Assembly: GCA_963702445.1 (NCBI GenBank)
Contig: CAVPCZ010000019.1
Location: 1-64,000 of the forward strand
DNA: 64,000 nucleotides
DNA from: CAVPCZ01 sp963702445
Lineage (GTDB): Bacteria; Bacteroidota; Ignavibacteria; UBA10030; UBA6906
Direction: 5' to 3'
In this document: one piece after another, positions 39,016-48,115 of the stretch
Position numbering within the stretch: the first letter of the stretch is position 1
Layout: each line of letters opens with the position of its first letter
Made by a program: the position numbers and the translations under genes
The notes under the pieces: model-generated
Told to the model about the DNA's origin: nothing
The model's database searches: none
What the model saw: the letters and a program-made list of their open reading frames with translations, nothing else

Positions 39016-39762
39016 TCACCGCGCCATCAGAGCGAACACGCCCCAGCCCAGACATTCACGCGTGTACGTGGCGTAGCGTTCGGGTTCCGACGTTAGTCTG
39101 GCTCGAACATCTTTCGCGAAGTCATCGTCGGGATTCGCTTCGAGCCATCGACGCATGGTGAGCCACTTGGCCGCCTCGTACCTGTCCCAGCCTTCCTGGT
39201 CTGCCAGAACCATTTCTACGACGTCGTAGTCGAGGTCGCCGAAAGACGCGAGAAGTTCTGGAAGCATGAGATAGTCGGAGATCGAACCGGCAAGGCATCC
39301 TTTGGCAACGTCTTCTGTCGGCGGTAGCTGCACCCAGTACGGCTCGCCGATGAGGATGATCCCTCCGGTGCGGAGGCTCTCCGCCAGAAGCTCGATGGTG
39401 CCGACTACTCCCCCGCCGATCCACGTGGCACCGAGACAGGCTGCCACACCGACCTTTTCGTCGGCGACGTAGCCGGCAGCGTCGCCGTGAATGAACTCGA
39501 CTCGGTCGGCGACGCCGAGTTCTTCAGCGCGGAGTTTCGCTTGCTCGGTGAACAACTGGCTCATGTCGATACCGGTGCCAATGATTCCGAAATCGCGTGC
39601 CCAGGTGCACAGCATCTCGCCCGAACCGCTGCCGAGGTCGAGCACACGGGTCCCCGGTGCCAGGCGCAACGCCTTGCCGAGAGTGGCGAGCTTTTCGGGT
39701 GTGAACGGGTTATGAATGCGGTGAGCACTTTCCGTGATGTTGAAGATTCGCGGAATGTCCAC
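39016..39762 (-). CDS. SAM-dependent methyltransferase (integron-type cassette gene)
   Basis: 248 residues from GTG 39762, which has AAGGAG 9 bases upstream; the frame runs on upstream without support. Class I fold: FTPEKLATLGKALRLAPGTR, motif I VLDLGSGSGEML, IGTGIDMSQLF, VEFIHGDAAGYV, then ACLGATWIGGG and LIGEPYW. It is a family of small-molecule or unknown-substrate methyltransferases. It is bounded on both sides by attC-like sites in cassette order, so it was probably captured as a cassette. Confidence 0.88.
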   Translation of the reverse strand: MDIPRIFNITESAHRIHNPFTPEKLATLGKALRLAPGTRVLDLGSGSGEMLCTWARDFGIIGTGIDMSQLFTEQAKLRAEELGVADRVEFIHGDAAGYVADEKVGVAACLGATWIGGGVVGTIELLAESLRTGGIILIGEPYWVQLPPTEDVAKGCLAGSISDYLMLPELLASFGDLDYDVVEMVLADQEGWDRYEAAKWLTMRRWLEANPDDDFAKDVRARLTSEPERYATYTRECLGWGVFALMAR

Positions 39763-39800
39763 TATAGAAGACTCCTTACGAGTGTGAATGGATTCGGTAC

Positions 39801-39862
39801 GTCTAACGGTACACAATTGTGCTGGCTAGCTGTGATCTCATACGAGCGCCAGATAGTTGAGC
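39801..39862 (-). repeat. attC-like site 2 (62 bp)
   Basis: The minus strand starts GCTCAAC (39862-39856, fits RYYYAAC) and ends GTTAGAC (39807-39801, fits GTTRRRY). The inner parts CTGGC and GCCAG can pair. The length is typical of short attC sites. It lies 90 bases after the membrane-protein stop and 39 bases before the methyltransferase start. Confidence 0.6.
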
Positions 39863-39951
39863 ATCACTGCCGACCTGCTTGTGCACACCTCCATTTGCCG
39901 CCGCGAAACTGCAGCAGCGTGCAGCCTGTCCCCATAGACCGATTCATTCTT

Positions 39952-40545
39952 TTATGCGGATGTGGGGGCTGAATCTGAGGGGTCGATCGCAGGCGTCCTT
40001 CGCAACCCCGCCAGCTGTCGGGCTGCTGAAGATATTCCCGCAATCGCAACCCCCAGCATGAACATGGAGGCCGAGCATATCGCCATCACGATCAGGAAGA
40101 TAGTCAGAGCGACATAGCGACCCATCTGAATGATGTACCCGGTGCGCAGATGGAGATAGAGCTTGCCGTGAAGCCCGCGACGAGCGGCTCTATAGCCCAG
40201 GAGATTGCCCACATGAGTTGTGATCACGATGAGGTATAATCCCCAGACGTAACCGATCAACAGCACACGAAACTCCTCCGGGATCCACACCAGTCCCAAT
40301 GCTACAACCACACTAAGAATTGCCGCCGGAACAATATGCCTGGGATCGACGATTCGCCGGGCCAACACCGCCTTCTGATACAGAGGGTTTCCTTCAATGG
40401 TGTTGATCGGATAACTTTCATAGTGCTCGGAATAGTGCAGTTGACGCTCGCGTTCCTGGCCGATCGTAAGCAGCCAATCACTCCACATCAGAAAGAATGT
40501 GACGACGCCTGTTACCCATGGTTGGACTGCAAACCATTCAATCAT
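39952..40545 (-). CDS. Polytopic membrane protein of unknown function (cassette gene)
   Basis: 197 residues from ATG 40545 (GAGGTG a few bases upstream; a GTG lies three bases before). About five TM segments, for example AILSVVVALGLVWIP, LLIGYVWGLYLIVITT and YVALTIFLIVMAICSASMFML. The N-terminal loop is rich in His/Glu/Tyr (RERQLHYSEHYESYP). I do not recognise the family. It lies between attC-like sites 1 and 2 and starts 39 bases after the R' box of site 1. Confidence 0.75.
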   Translation of the reverse strand: MIEWFAVQPWVTGVVTFFLMWSDWLLTIGQERERQLHYSEHYESYPINTIEGNPLYQKAVLARRIVDPRHIVPAAILSVVVALGLVWIPEEFRVLLIGYVWGLYLIVITTHVGNLLGYRAARRGLHGKLYLHLRTGYIIQMGRYVALTIFLIVMAICSASMFMLGVAIAGISSAARQLAGLRRTPAIDPSDSAPTSA

Positions 40546-40583
40546 CACGGCACCTCATTAATGGGGTGAGTCAGTGCGTTGCT

Positions 40584-40730
40584 GCCGAACGGTCGCGCCT
40601 TACCTGCGCCGCGAAACGACTGTGCAATTGCAGGCACCCAACATCTATAACAGACTCGGTGACGACCCCCGATGCCCCGGACGCGGCGTCAGGTACAGGC
40701 GCTGTAGGGGGCTGCGTACCTACTCGCGGT
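40584..40730 (-). repeat. attC-like site 1 (about 145 bp)
   Basis: It aligns with site 4 over its length. Shared are GCGCCTGT-CCTGACGCCGCGTC, ACCGA-GTCTGT-ATAG-TGTTGG and TCGTTTCGCGGCGCAG. It ends GTTCGGC (40590-40584), one base off GTTRRRY. It follows the broken first cassette gene by about 30 bases. An R'' box is not clear. Confidence 0.55.
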
Positions 40731-40759
40731 AGATATTGTGATTCGACTTGGCTCAGTTT

Positions 40760-41223
40760 TCACTCCTTCATGAACACGAAGGCATGGTTTTCAAATGCGG
40801 GAAGATCAGAAAACTGACCGTAGTTGCGATACGACATCTCCCGATAGCCAAGCTGCTTCATGTGACTCCGTAGATCTGAATCTGTGATACCCCACTGGAA
40901 TATGTTGTGGATGTCTTTCCAAGGCTTCAAGATCCGCAGGATGAATCTCCTCCGCGTGAGCATATACGTGCTTGTAGACCTCGAGTTCGTCCTCTCGAAG
41001 CCAAAGCGCAATACTCTTCAAATGGCAATGAGGTTAATCGAATTGTCTGTTGAGATTGAACGTACTGTTGATTGAAGATCACCATACACTTTGTCGCCCC
41101 GCGTACTCTGCCAGAACCTCGGACCACGATGGATTCGCCTGATGAAAGCAGTTCGTCGAAGAATTGCGATTCATGTGCAATAGATTCGCACATAGTCTTC
41201 CAGCATTGGAGACTAGGCTGCAT
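40760..41223 (-). pseudogene. Broken cassette gene of unknown function
   Basis: From ATG 41223 the minus strand reads QPSLQCWKTMCESIAHESQF and on to SQQTIRLTSLPF in one frame. It then reads KSIALWLREDELEVYKHVYA to PQHIPVG in a second, and DLRSHMKQLGYREMSYRNYG to NHAFVFMKE in a third, ending at 40760. Two frameshifts thus split a plausible protein of about 150 residues. No family recognised. It is the cassette nearest the integrase remnant. Confidence 0.5.
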
Positions 41224-41369
41224 TATCGCAGTATAGCAGAGCCCCTCAGTGAGATAGAGCGTCTGAATGGACAGGAAAAGACTTAATGGACAAGCCAAAG
41301 CACCTGATCGACAGGTCCGGTAACAACCAGCAGCCCTGCGATCCAATTGAGTCGTCCCTCCTGTGACTG

Positions 41370-42081
41370 CATATATCAGCTGGATAAGCGCCGTTCATCC
41401 TTCCAGCAACACGAAGATCTGCCACTGAACGGAGCTCCAGAGGAGCACCTAACGCCAATACAAAATCGATCAACCTTGAGGTCATCCGTGTCCACACAAA
41501 ATCAGTGCCCCAAAAACAATCTGGGAGGTTTCGAATTAGCTCGGAAATCTCACCGAACCATTCATCTCACTGGGTTCCCGTACAATATGGTTCATGACAC
41601 TCTCACTCATTGAAGCTCCGGCACGGAGGCTTCAACCTCGATTACCGAAGCAGCCACATTTGATCCTCGTGGCCCGGGAAAAGGCGAAAAGGACCGAGTG
41701 ACAATGCTCCCTCGGACCAGCTTGTAAGCATCCACCGCGAGTAGGAGACAGTCAGAGAATTCCACCGCTAAGACCTATCCGCGAAATATGCTGGCGCGAC
41801 GTTGCATCGAGCCGAACACCGGGCGCGAACGCCGACACCACATCGATGAAAGTGTCCTCCAACGTGCGGTCAAGGCTGCCATCCTTCGCTCAGGGATTCC
41901 CAAGAACGGAAGTTGTCATACATTCCGGCATTCCTTTGCCACCCGACTTCTGGAACTGGGCTACGATATCCGCACTGTCCAGGAACTGCTCGGTCATAAC
42001 GATGTGAGGAAAACGATGATTCACACCCACGTCCTCACCAAAGGTGGACTTGCTGTCCGTAGCCCCCTTGAGGAACCGTGA
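41370..42081 (+). pseudogene. Ruined integron integrase (IntI-like tyrosine recombinase)
   Basis: Pieces in several frames follow IntI order. Near 41425-41500: NGAPEEHLTPIQ...VSTQNQ (N-terminal domain). Near 41600-41670: LDYRSSH, LILVARE. Near 41680-41730: GKGEKDRVTMLPRTSL then a stop. From 41788: RHHIDESVLQRAVKAAILRSGI, CHTFRHSFATRLLELGYDIR, VQELLGHNDVRKTMIHTHVL and GGLAVRSPLEE to the stop at 42081. RRHHI, the HTFRHSFAT box, LGH and THVLxxGGxxVRSPL are characteristic of integron integrases. The catalytic Tyr of YTHV is replaced by His (IHTHV). With frameshifts and stops it is clearly dead. It points away from the cassette array, as expected for intI. Confidence 0.8.
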
Positions 42082-42281
42082 ACAACTTCATCGGAAGAGG
42101 CGGTTTGAAGACTCACATCGGCACCCTCCTCTCGGAAAGTGGCGATGCAAAGAACGTGAAAGAATATAGTGTGAGCCTCAGTGAGATTCAACACACCCTG
42201 CAAAAGGTCAGGCCTGGACATCCCTGCCCGAGACCGACTACTTTTTCTCCGCCTCGGCGGCACAGATGCTTGCCCCCCCGG

Positions 42282-42362
42282 AGTGCTGAAAAGCCTCGTC
42301 GTTATCGACGAGGTGCAGCGGAAACCCGAAAGACCTATTCTGTTGATTCTTTCAAGCGCTGG
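42282..42362 (+). pseudogene. Fragment of AAA-type ATPase (DUF4143-like)
   Basis: A short open stretch reads VLKSLVVIDEVQRKPERPIL, matching the Walker B region (LVVIDEVQRxPE) of ATP-binding proteins with a DUF4143 tail. Nothing on either side continues it, so it is a relic. It overlaps the end of the isochorismatase gene on the other strand. Confidence 0.4.
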
Positions 42363-43268
42363 AAATTCTTTTCATAAACCTGTAGATGCGGATCGTTCTT
42401 TTCTTTCGCTTTTCGATACGCTCTTTCATAATGGCTCAGCGCGAGGTCTTTCTGCTTGTTGCGTTCATAAGCATCGCCGAGGCTGTCGTGGCAATTGGGC
42501 TCTTCGGGGAACAGGCGCAGGTTCGCTTTCATGACGATGATCGCGTCGGCCAGGCGGTCTTTGAATATCAGGTTGTAGCCGATGACGTTCAACTGATCCG
42601 GGGCAGTGATGCCGTAATCCTTCCTCAGCGTTTCGGCGGATATATCTTCCAGCTTCTTGACGTCGCCGGAAAGCACTTTCAGGTTCAGTTCCACGAACGG
42701 TAAGGGCAGAGCGCCTGTGATATTCCGTATCACGTTGGTATAATCCGCTGTTATGGCTGATAATCGCGTCCCGGACCATATAGGTGTCGTAGCCGCGGTC
42801 CATGGCCCCGAAATACGTGGCCAGTACGCAGCCCACGGCGCTGAGGCCGCACAAGTAGACGGTGTTGCATCCCCGGGCTTTCAGCAGGCTGTCTAAAGAC
42901 GTTTTTGTGAACGCGCTGGGATAGTTCTTGATGATCTGCGGATCGTCGACCGTAACGGGAACGGTCTTCGGGAACTCAAACGCCTCGGTGCCCGGCGCCG
43001 GTCCCTGGCCGATCTGTGTATGGTGCACACGGATCACAGGATACTGGTACTTGCGGAAAATGCCGATGACCGTATGTATGGCTTCCATCCCCGGCGTAAC
43101 GTCTTTCTGATCCATCACCGGCAGATATTCGTTCTGAATATCGATCACGAGCAATGCAGGCTTAAACGAAACGCCGGGAACCGTTGGTTGGCCCGGTTGT
43201 TTTTCTCCGCAGGAAACGAACAATCCCGCGAGCAAAACGGAAACGCCTAAGAATGGTCGGTAATTCAT
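42335..43268 (-). CDS. Isochorismatase-family lipoprotein with TPR-like C-terminus (frameshifted)
   Basis: A lipoprotein signal with FVSCGEK near residue 20 leads into a cysteine hydrolase fold: ALLVIDIQNEYLP (catalytic Asp), FRKYQYPVIRVHH, and LCGLSAVGCVLAT with the active cysteine. The frame breaks near 42751-42757; in the next frame ITADYTNVIRNITG continues the hydrolase. A tail with two TPR-like helices pairs follows (NVIGYNLIFKDRLADAIIVM, CHDSLGDAYERNKQKDLALS). Repaired, it is about 310 residues. The family hydrolyses amides or enol ethers such as nicotinamide or isochorismate; the substrate here is unknown. A periplasmic lipoprotein of this family is unusual. Confidence 0.75.
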
Positions 43269-43468
43269 AAGATCCTCCGGCTATGGGGTGTTTCTCTTGC
43301 AGCAAAAAAGGGTTTGCATGAATCTACCAGATTTCTCGTATCATTCAAATAGTGTCTGGTGAAAGGCATTAAGCGCGCGACAAGAGGGTGTTCTTGATGG
43401 TCAAAAGGAGTGCCTGAATCGGACTGAGGAAACCCTGTGCGAGTAGTACCGGCTCAAGATCCTGACCT

Positions 43469-43690
43469 GTATGCCCGGCACCACTCGGCTCGAAGGGAAC
43501 GTCGTCGTCGCCCCTGACGGCAAGCCCGTGAACATCCTGCGATGGACACGACGACGGACAACGCTGCGTGCGTTCTGAGCTTCTCCGACGATGGGACGAA
43601 GGTGGCACCTCATCGCTTGTTTCCCTCGATTCCGCTCCCAGGCGCATCCGACCCACGCCACGGGGCAAAACGTGGAAGGCCTGTATGTCC
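43469..43690 (+). pseudogene. Remnant of a sialidase-like (BNR) hydrolase
   Basis: Two short frames together read RLEGNVVVAPDGKPVNIL then TDNAACVLSFSDDGTKVAPH. This order (EGNVVVAPDGxxVNILR...VSDDGTKV) is typical of exo-alpha-sialidase-like secreted proteins. No start, no end and a frameshift: a relic. The rest of 43269-43925 holds no supported gene; a ribosome site AGAGGA at the end belongs to the next gene. Confidence 0.45.
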
Positions 43691-43925
43691 CGGAAGCACT
43701 GCCAACTGGCAAGCGAAAAGCCTGACACTGACACGTCCACGATGGAGCCATTCAAGCAAGGGTTGCGGAGGGGAATCGCAGAGAGGTTAATGGAGATGGA
43801 AGGGAAGTAGCGCGCCATCTTGATCCGGGCTTGCTTTTCCTGTACCTTGCTGCAACGATTCCCGACGCGCAAGAACCAAAGAAACCAATCGCCTATCCTC
43901 CAACCTGCACAACAGAGGATGCATT

Positions 43926-45887
43926 ATGATTACGTTTGGCCTTCCTGCTGTCGACTACGTGGTCATCGGTGTCTATCTCGTCTTCATGCTGGGCATCGGG
44001 TTCTACTTCACCCGATTTATGAAAGGGGGAAAAGACTTCTTCATCGGAGGCAACCTCATCCCATGGTGGGTTTCGGGCATCTCGCTCTACATGACCATGT
44101 TCTCTGCCTGGACGTTCACCGGCGGTGCCAGCTTTGTGTACCACACGGGCTGGTTTGGCCTGCTGTACTTTCTGACGTGGAGCGTATCGTTCCTGATCAG
44201 CTTCCTGATGTCGGCCAAGCGCTGGCGGAGAACCCGCATCACCTCTCCCGTCGAATACATCGAGACACGGTTCAATAAACCCACTCATCTGTTTTTCAGT
44301 GTGTACCTTGCATTGGCCATGCTCTATTGGCCGGCCCATCATCTGGCATCGCTGAGCAAGATTTGTGCGCCCACCCTCTTCCCCGGATCGATGGTTGCCG
44401 TCGATGTGATGATCGTCCTCATCGGAATCATCATCATGCTCTACACGTTTCTGGGCGGCTTCTGGGCAGTGTGCATCACGGACGTTGTCCAGTTCCTGAT
44501 CTTGATTGCCGTCTGCGTGGTACTGCTTCCAGCCATTCTTCTGTCGGGCGAGTTCAGCTCGATCGGAGACCTGCTCGGGCGGATTCAGCCGCTTACCCTT
44601 CATCACGTGTTGCCGGATGGCACCATGTTCGACCATTGGTATCTGCTGGGACTTACAGTGGCAGGTATTTTCGGCAGTGCGGTTGGCGACAAGGCCCAGC
44701 GCTACTACAGCGTCCGCGACGAAAACGACGCGTTGAAGGTCGGATGGTTAACCTTCGTCCTCTTCCTGACCGCCCCCATCCTGTTCGGCATTGCTCCCCT
44801 GGTCGGGAAAGTGCTGTGGCCCGACATCAGCATGCTTGAGTACTTCGCCGGTGTCACCAAGGCTGACGAGAACATCTTCATTGCAGTGGTGCTGCGCTAT
44901 ATGCCCGCCGGAATCGTGGGATTCTTCCTCTCCGCCATGATGGCAGCTTCCATGTCATCCATGAGCGGGGTGTGGAACACCGTTTCCTCGATTGTCTCGG
45001 TTGACCTCTACAAGAATCGCTTCAGACCCGCCGCCACGGAAAAGAATACGCTCCTCGTGGGTCGCATCTCCGTATCGGTGTTCGCCCTGATCGCCATCCT
45101 TCTGGCACTGGTTATCATCCACAGCGACCTTGGAGTATTCTCCTTCAGCTCAATCTTCTTTGGACTCACCGGTGTTCCCAGTGCGATACCGATGTTGCTC
45201 GGAATCATGACCAAGAAGATGTCGCGCTGGTCTGCCATGGCTTCCGTGACAGCGGGAACAATAATGGCGTCGCTCGCACGCTTTGTGCTGGAGTACTCGC
45301 TTGGGGAGCAGCTCTTGATCACGGTGGCCATCACGCTCCTGTGTATCGTAATCTCCAATCCTCTGGGGCGGATGTACAACGCACGGCGGACGGCTGCCCT
45401 GGCGTTCAGCCTGATGTTCAGTGGTGTTCTCTACTTCTTCCTCCTGTTTGCCAATCACAATCCGAATCTGTCGCCCGGCAACTTCACGGATATCCTGATG
45501 GCTGGTTGGACGGAGTTTCTGCTGTCGGCCCACTTCTGGCTCCTGCTGACGGCACTCGCGTTCTTTGCGTTGACCTACGGATTTGCCGCCCTGTTCGGAA
45601 GAGACCTGAAGGCATCGCAGACTGAAGTGGCCGCCTTCTTTGATAAACTGGAAAGACCGGTCGACGTCGTGAAGGAAGTCATCTCCACCGGGGCAAGGGA
45701 GGCCAACATCTTTCCACTCGTGGGGTGGATGTCGGTCGGATTGGGAGGAATGACGCTTCTCATCCTGCTCGCGCCCGTTGCCCGGACGAACATCGGGGTC
45801 AATCTCGGGATCAGCGGTCTGCTGCTTCTCGTCGGGGTTGCCATGATTCTCTCGAAGCGCCTGACCGGACGGTCTGTGTCTCAGTGA
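43926..45887 (+). CDS. Sodium:solute symporter (SSS family)
   Basis: A 653-residue membrane protein with about 14 TM helices, in the size range of SGLT-like SSS transporters. Marks: DYVVIGVYLVFMLGIGFYF at the N-terminus, GGKDFFIGGNLIPWWVSGISLYMT, LGGFWAVCITDVVQFLI, and AMMAASMSSMSGVWNTVSSI (the sodium-site region). It imports an organic solute, probably a sugar, sugar acid or carboxylate, with Na+. AGAGGA lies 6 bases before the ATG. The ceramidase-like gene follows by about 90 bases, suggesting shared use of one substrate. Confidence 0.93.
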   Translation: MITFGLPAVDYVVIGVYLVFMLGIGFYFTRFMKGGKDFFIGGNLIPWWVSGISLYMTMFSAWTFTGGASFVYHTGWFGLLYFLTWSVSFLISFLMSAKRWRRTRITSPVEYIETRFNKPTHLFFSVYLALAMLYWPAHHLASLSKICAPTLFPGSMVAVDVMIVLIGIIIMLYTFLGGFWAVCITDVVQFLILIAVCVVLLPAILLSGEFSSIGDLLGRIQPLTLHHVLPDGTMFDHWYLLGLTVAGIFGSAVGDKAQRYYSVRDENDALKVGWLTFVLFLTAPILFGIAPLVGKVLWPDISMLEYFAGVTKADENIFIAVVLRYMPAGIVGFFLSAMMAASMSSMSGVWNTVSSIVSVDLYKNRFRPAATEKNTLLVGRISVSVFALIAILLALVIIHSDLGVFSFSSIFFGLTGVPSAIPMLLGIMTKKMSRWSAMASVTAGTIMASLARFVLEYSLGEQLLITVAITLLCIVISNPLGRMYNARRTAALAFSLMFSGVLYFFLLFANHNPNLSPGNFTDILMAGWTEFLLSAHFWLLLTALAFFALTYGFAALFGRDLKASQTEVAAFFDKLERPVDVVKEVISTGAREANIFPLVGWMSVGLGGMTLLILLAPVARTNIGVNLGISGLLLLVGVAMILSKRLTGRSVSQ

Positions 45888-45978
45888 AGCGCAGCGTGGC
45901 GGAGCCGAGAATGGTGTTTGTTTGTCAGGAAGTGAACTGAATTCCAACGTTTTTTCGACACAACACATGGAGCACGCG

Positions 45979-47262
45979 ATGAAGGCCGGCTTTGGCAAGG
46001 CACTGGTTAACCCTCCTCTGGGCATGGCCATGGAAGGCCTCGGGCAGCAGGGCGGCTGTCAGGCGATTAACGACGACCTTTTCGTACGCGCTTTGTACCT
46101 CGTTCAGGGCGAGCGCGAGTGCCTGATCATCGGCTATGACCTGCTGTTCTTTGAGCGCGCCGTGATCGATCGCTACAAGGGCGCACTCGGCCGCGCCCTT
46201 GAACTGGAGCCGTGTCAGATCCTGCTCAATAACTCACATACGCACGCCGGACCGCGCCTGACGCACTGGGCCTACAGCGACGGGCCGGATGCCGACTACC
46301 TCGACGTCATCGAGGCAGCCTCGCTGGCAGCGGCGCGCAGTGCCCGGGCCGCTGCTCGCGGCGTCACGCTCTACGCTGGCACTGCCACCACGCGCATGCC
46401 CGTGAGCCGCCGCAAAATCCTGCCCGACGGCACCTGCCAGTGGGCTCCTTACCTCAAAGCCCCGATCTGCGACACCGTGCCCTTCTGTCTGTTCAAGGAC
46501 AGCCGCGAGCAGGTGGTGTCCGTACTCTTCGCCGCCTCCTGTCATCCCTCAACCTACTACGAACTCAACATTTCCGCCGACTATCCTGGTGCGGCCATGC
46601 GCAAGCTGAATGTGCATTTCAAGACCGATGGTGCGCTGTTTCTCCAGGGCGCCGGCGGCGACACCAAGCCGCGCCAGATCGCCGTGGGGGAAGATCATTG
46701 GAAGCACGGCAGCATCGAGGACATCGAAGCCGCCGGCGCGGAAGTTGCCGATGCCGTCATTGCCGGCGCCCGCAGCGTACCGGGTGAGGTGGTGCCGGAC
46801 CTGCGGACGCATCTCCAGGAATTGGCGTGGCCGTTGCAGCCCGCCCCCGCTCGCGAGGTCTTCGAGGCGGTCCAGAAGAATCCGGAGGAGCGCGAAGCCC
46901 GCCGGAAGTGGGCGGCTGATATGCTCGCCAAACAGGCGTGCGGCGGCCTGCCGACGGCCGTGCCGGTCACCCTGCACGCCGTGCAGCTCGGCATTGGCCT
47001 CTCCCTTCTCGGAGTCGAGGGCGAGGTCGTGGGCGAACTGGGAAACCTGATGCTCAGGGAATTCGAGCACGGCGTCACCTTTGTACTCGGTTACACCAAT
47101 GGTTGCCAGATCTACCTGCCGATCACGCCCATGCTGCAACAGGGCGGCTATGAAGTGGACAGCTACTGGGAGTACCATTTCCCGTCGCCTCCGGCGCCCG
47201 GCGGCGAGCAGGTCCTGATCGACGCCATCCGCGAACTGCGCCGCAAACATGATCTGACCTGA
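45979..47262 (+). CDS. Neutral/alkaline ceramidase-like hydrolase
   Basis: About 427 residues from ATG 45979 with GGAG six bases upstream; a TTG at 45922 or ATG at 45967 are alternatives. It matches the N-terminal catalytic part of the neutral ceramidase superfamily: start KAGFGKALVNPPLGMAMEGL, LLNNSHTHAGPR (zinc-site histidines), SCHPSTYYELNISADYPGAA, QGAGGDTKPR and GYTNGCQIYLP. No signal peptide, and shorter than true ceramidases (~650-700 residues), so it is probably cytoplasmic and acts on another amide or ester. Many relatives sit beside sugar genes. Confidence 0.85.
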   Translation: MKAGFGKALVNPPLGMAMEGLGQQGGCQAINDDLFVRALYLVQGERECLIIGYDLLFFERAVIDRYKGALGRALELEPCQILLNNSHTHAGPRLTHWAYSDGPDADYLDVIEAASLAAARSARAAARGVTLYAGTATTRMPVSRRKILPDGTCQWAPYLKAPICDTVPFCLFKDSREQVVSVLFAASCHPSTYYELNISADYPGAAMRKLNVHFKTDGALFLQGAGGDTKPRQIAVGEDHWKHGSIEDIEAAGAEVADAVIAGARSVPGEVVPDLRTHLQELAWPLQPAPAREVFEAVQKNPEEREARRKWAADMLAKQACGGLPTAVPVTLHAVQLGIGLSLLGVEGEVVGELGNLMLREFEHGVTFVLGYTNGCQIYLPITPMLQQGGYEVDSYWEYHFPSPPAPGGEQVLIDAIRELRRKHDLT

Positions 47263-47298
47263 ATGGACAAATACCCCATGCTATCCCGATAAGACTTT

Positions 47299-48115
47299 TT
47301 GAAACTCTCTGGCTTTGCCACGGGCTTGCTGTTAATCAATCCCATGAGCCTGCCATCTAGACCTCATTCTAAGACTGACAACGGGAAATTGAATCTGCTC
47401 TTTTCTCCTGATGATATTCCAGAAATTCAGCGACGGCTTGATTTGCCGATGTTCAGACAATTCTGGGGAGGAGACATTAAATGCCAACCTGGAAGATGAC
47501 CTGAAATTCATGGAAACAGGGATCGCCTTCAACAATCCACTGGAGCATCTGCCCCGAGCCTGTGATATTCTGAAGCGAGAGGCGTTCGTTTATGTCATCA
47601 CTGGCGACAAGAAACGAGGCGAGATGGCGGGATTGGCTCTCGAAAACATTCTGCAAATCAGGAAATGGGATTATTTTCTCGAAGCAGGCAAAGACGTGAT
47701 TGGATTGCAGCGAGCGCCCCAAACCACTCAATCTATCGTGCTGACGTATGAATGGATTAAGGATTTGCTGTCTGAAGAAATGAAGCACGAGGTGCTTGCG
47801 TAATTGCCGGAAAAAGGCATCGAGCCGTGCTATCGAAGCTGTTGGGGAATCCTCAATAAAGAAAAAGTAATCGGCTGGGGATTCGATCGGGAGAGCAGTG
47901 TCTATGAGGACCTTGAGGCAGAGAGGGATATGCGGAAATGGCCCTGGATTCTATCCCGAACGAACCTTCGAGCTGTGCCAATGAGCGCCCTGGGACTCGG
48001 CGCTATGTTTCTGGAAGGACGTCATCCCCGTGTGCCCGAATGGATGAATGTGGCGAAACAGACATATGATGATTTTTATGATACGTGTGCCAAGGATGGC
48101 AGCTATGAAGAATTG
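47299..48115 (+). pseudogene. Truncated heparinase II/III-like lyase
   Basis: Frame one reads LNLLFSPDDIPEIQRRLDLP. After a shift near 47470-47490, frame two reads AFVYVITGDKKRGEMAGLAL and LTYEWIKDLLSEEMKHEVLA. An in-frame TAA sits at 47801-47803. After it come KGIEPCYRSCWGILNKEKVI, FDRESSVYEDLEAERDM and PWILSRTNLRAVPMSALGLG. This is the alpha/alpha-toroid domain of polysaccharide lyases. It stops abruptly after AKDGSYEE, where the gene on the other strand ends, so the C-terminal half was lost. One frameshift, one stop and one truncation show real decay. Confidence 0.7.

Noticed and set aside
41447..41453. GTTAGGT on the minus strand as a possible attI core
   Set aside because: It falls inside the N-terminal coding remnant of the integrase, not upstream of it, so it cannot be the attI site.
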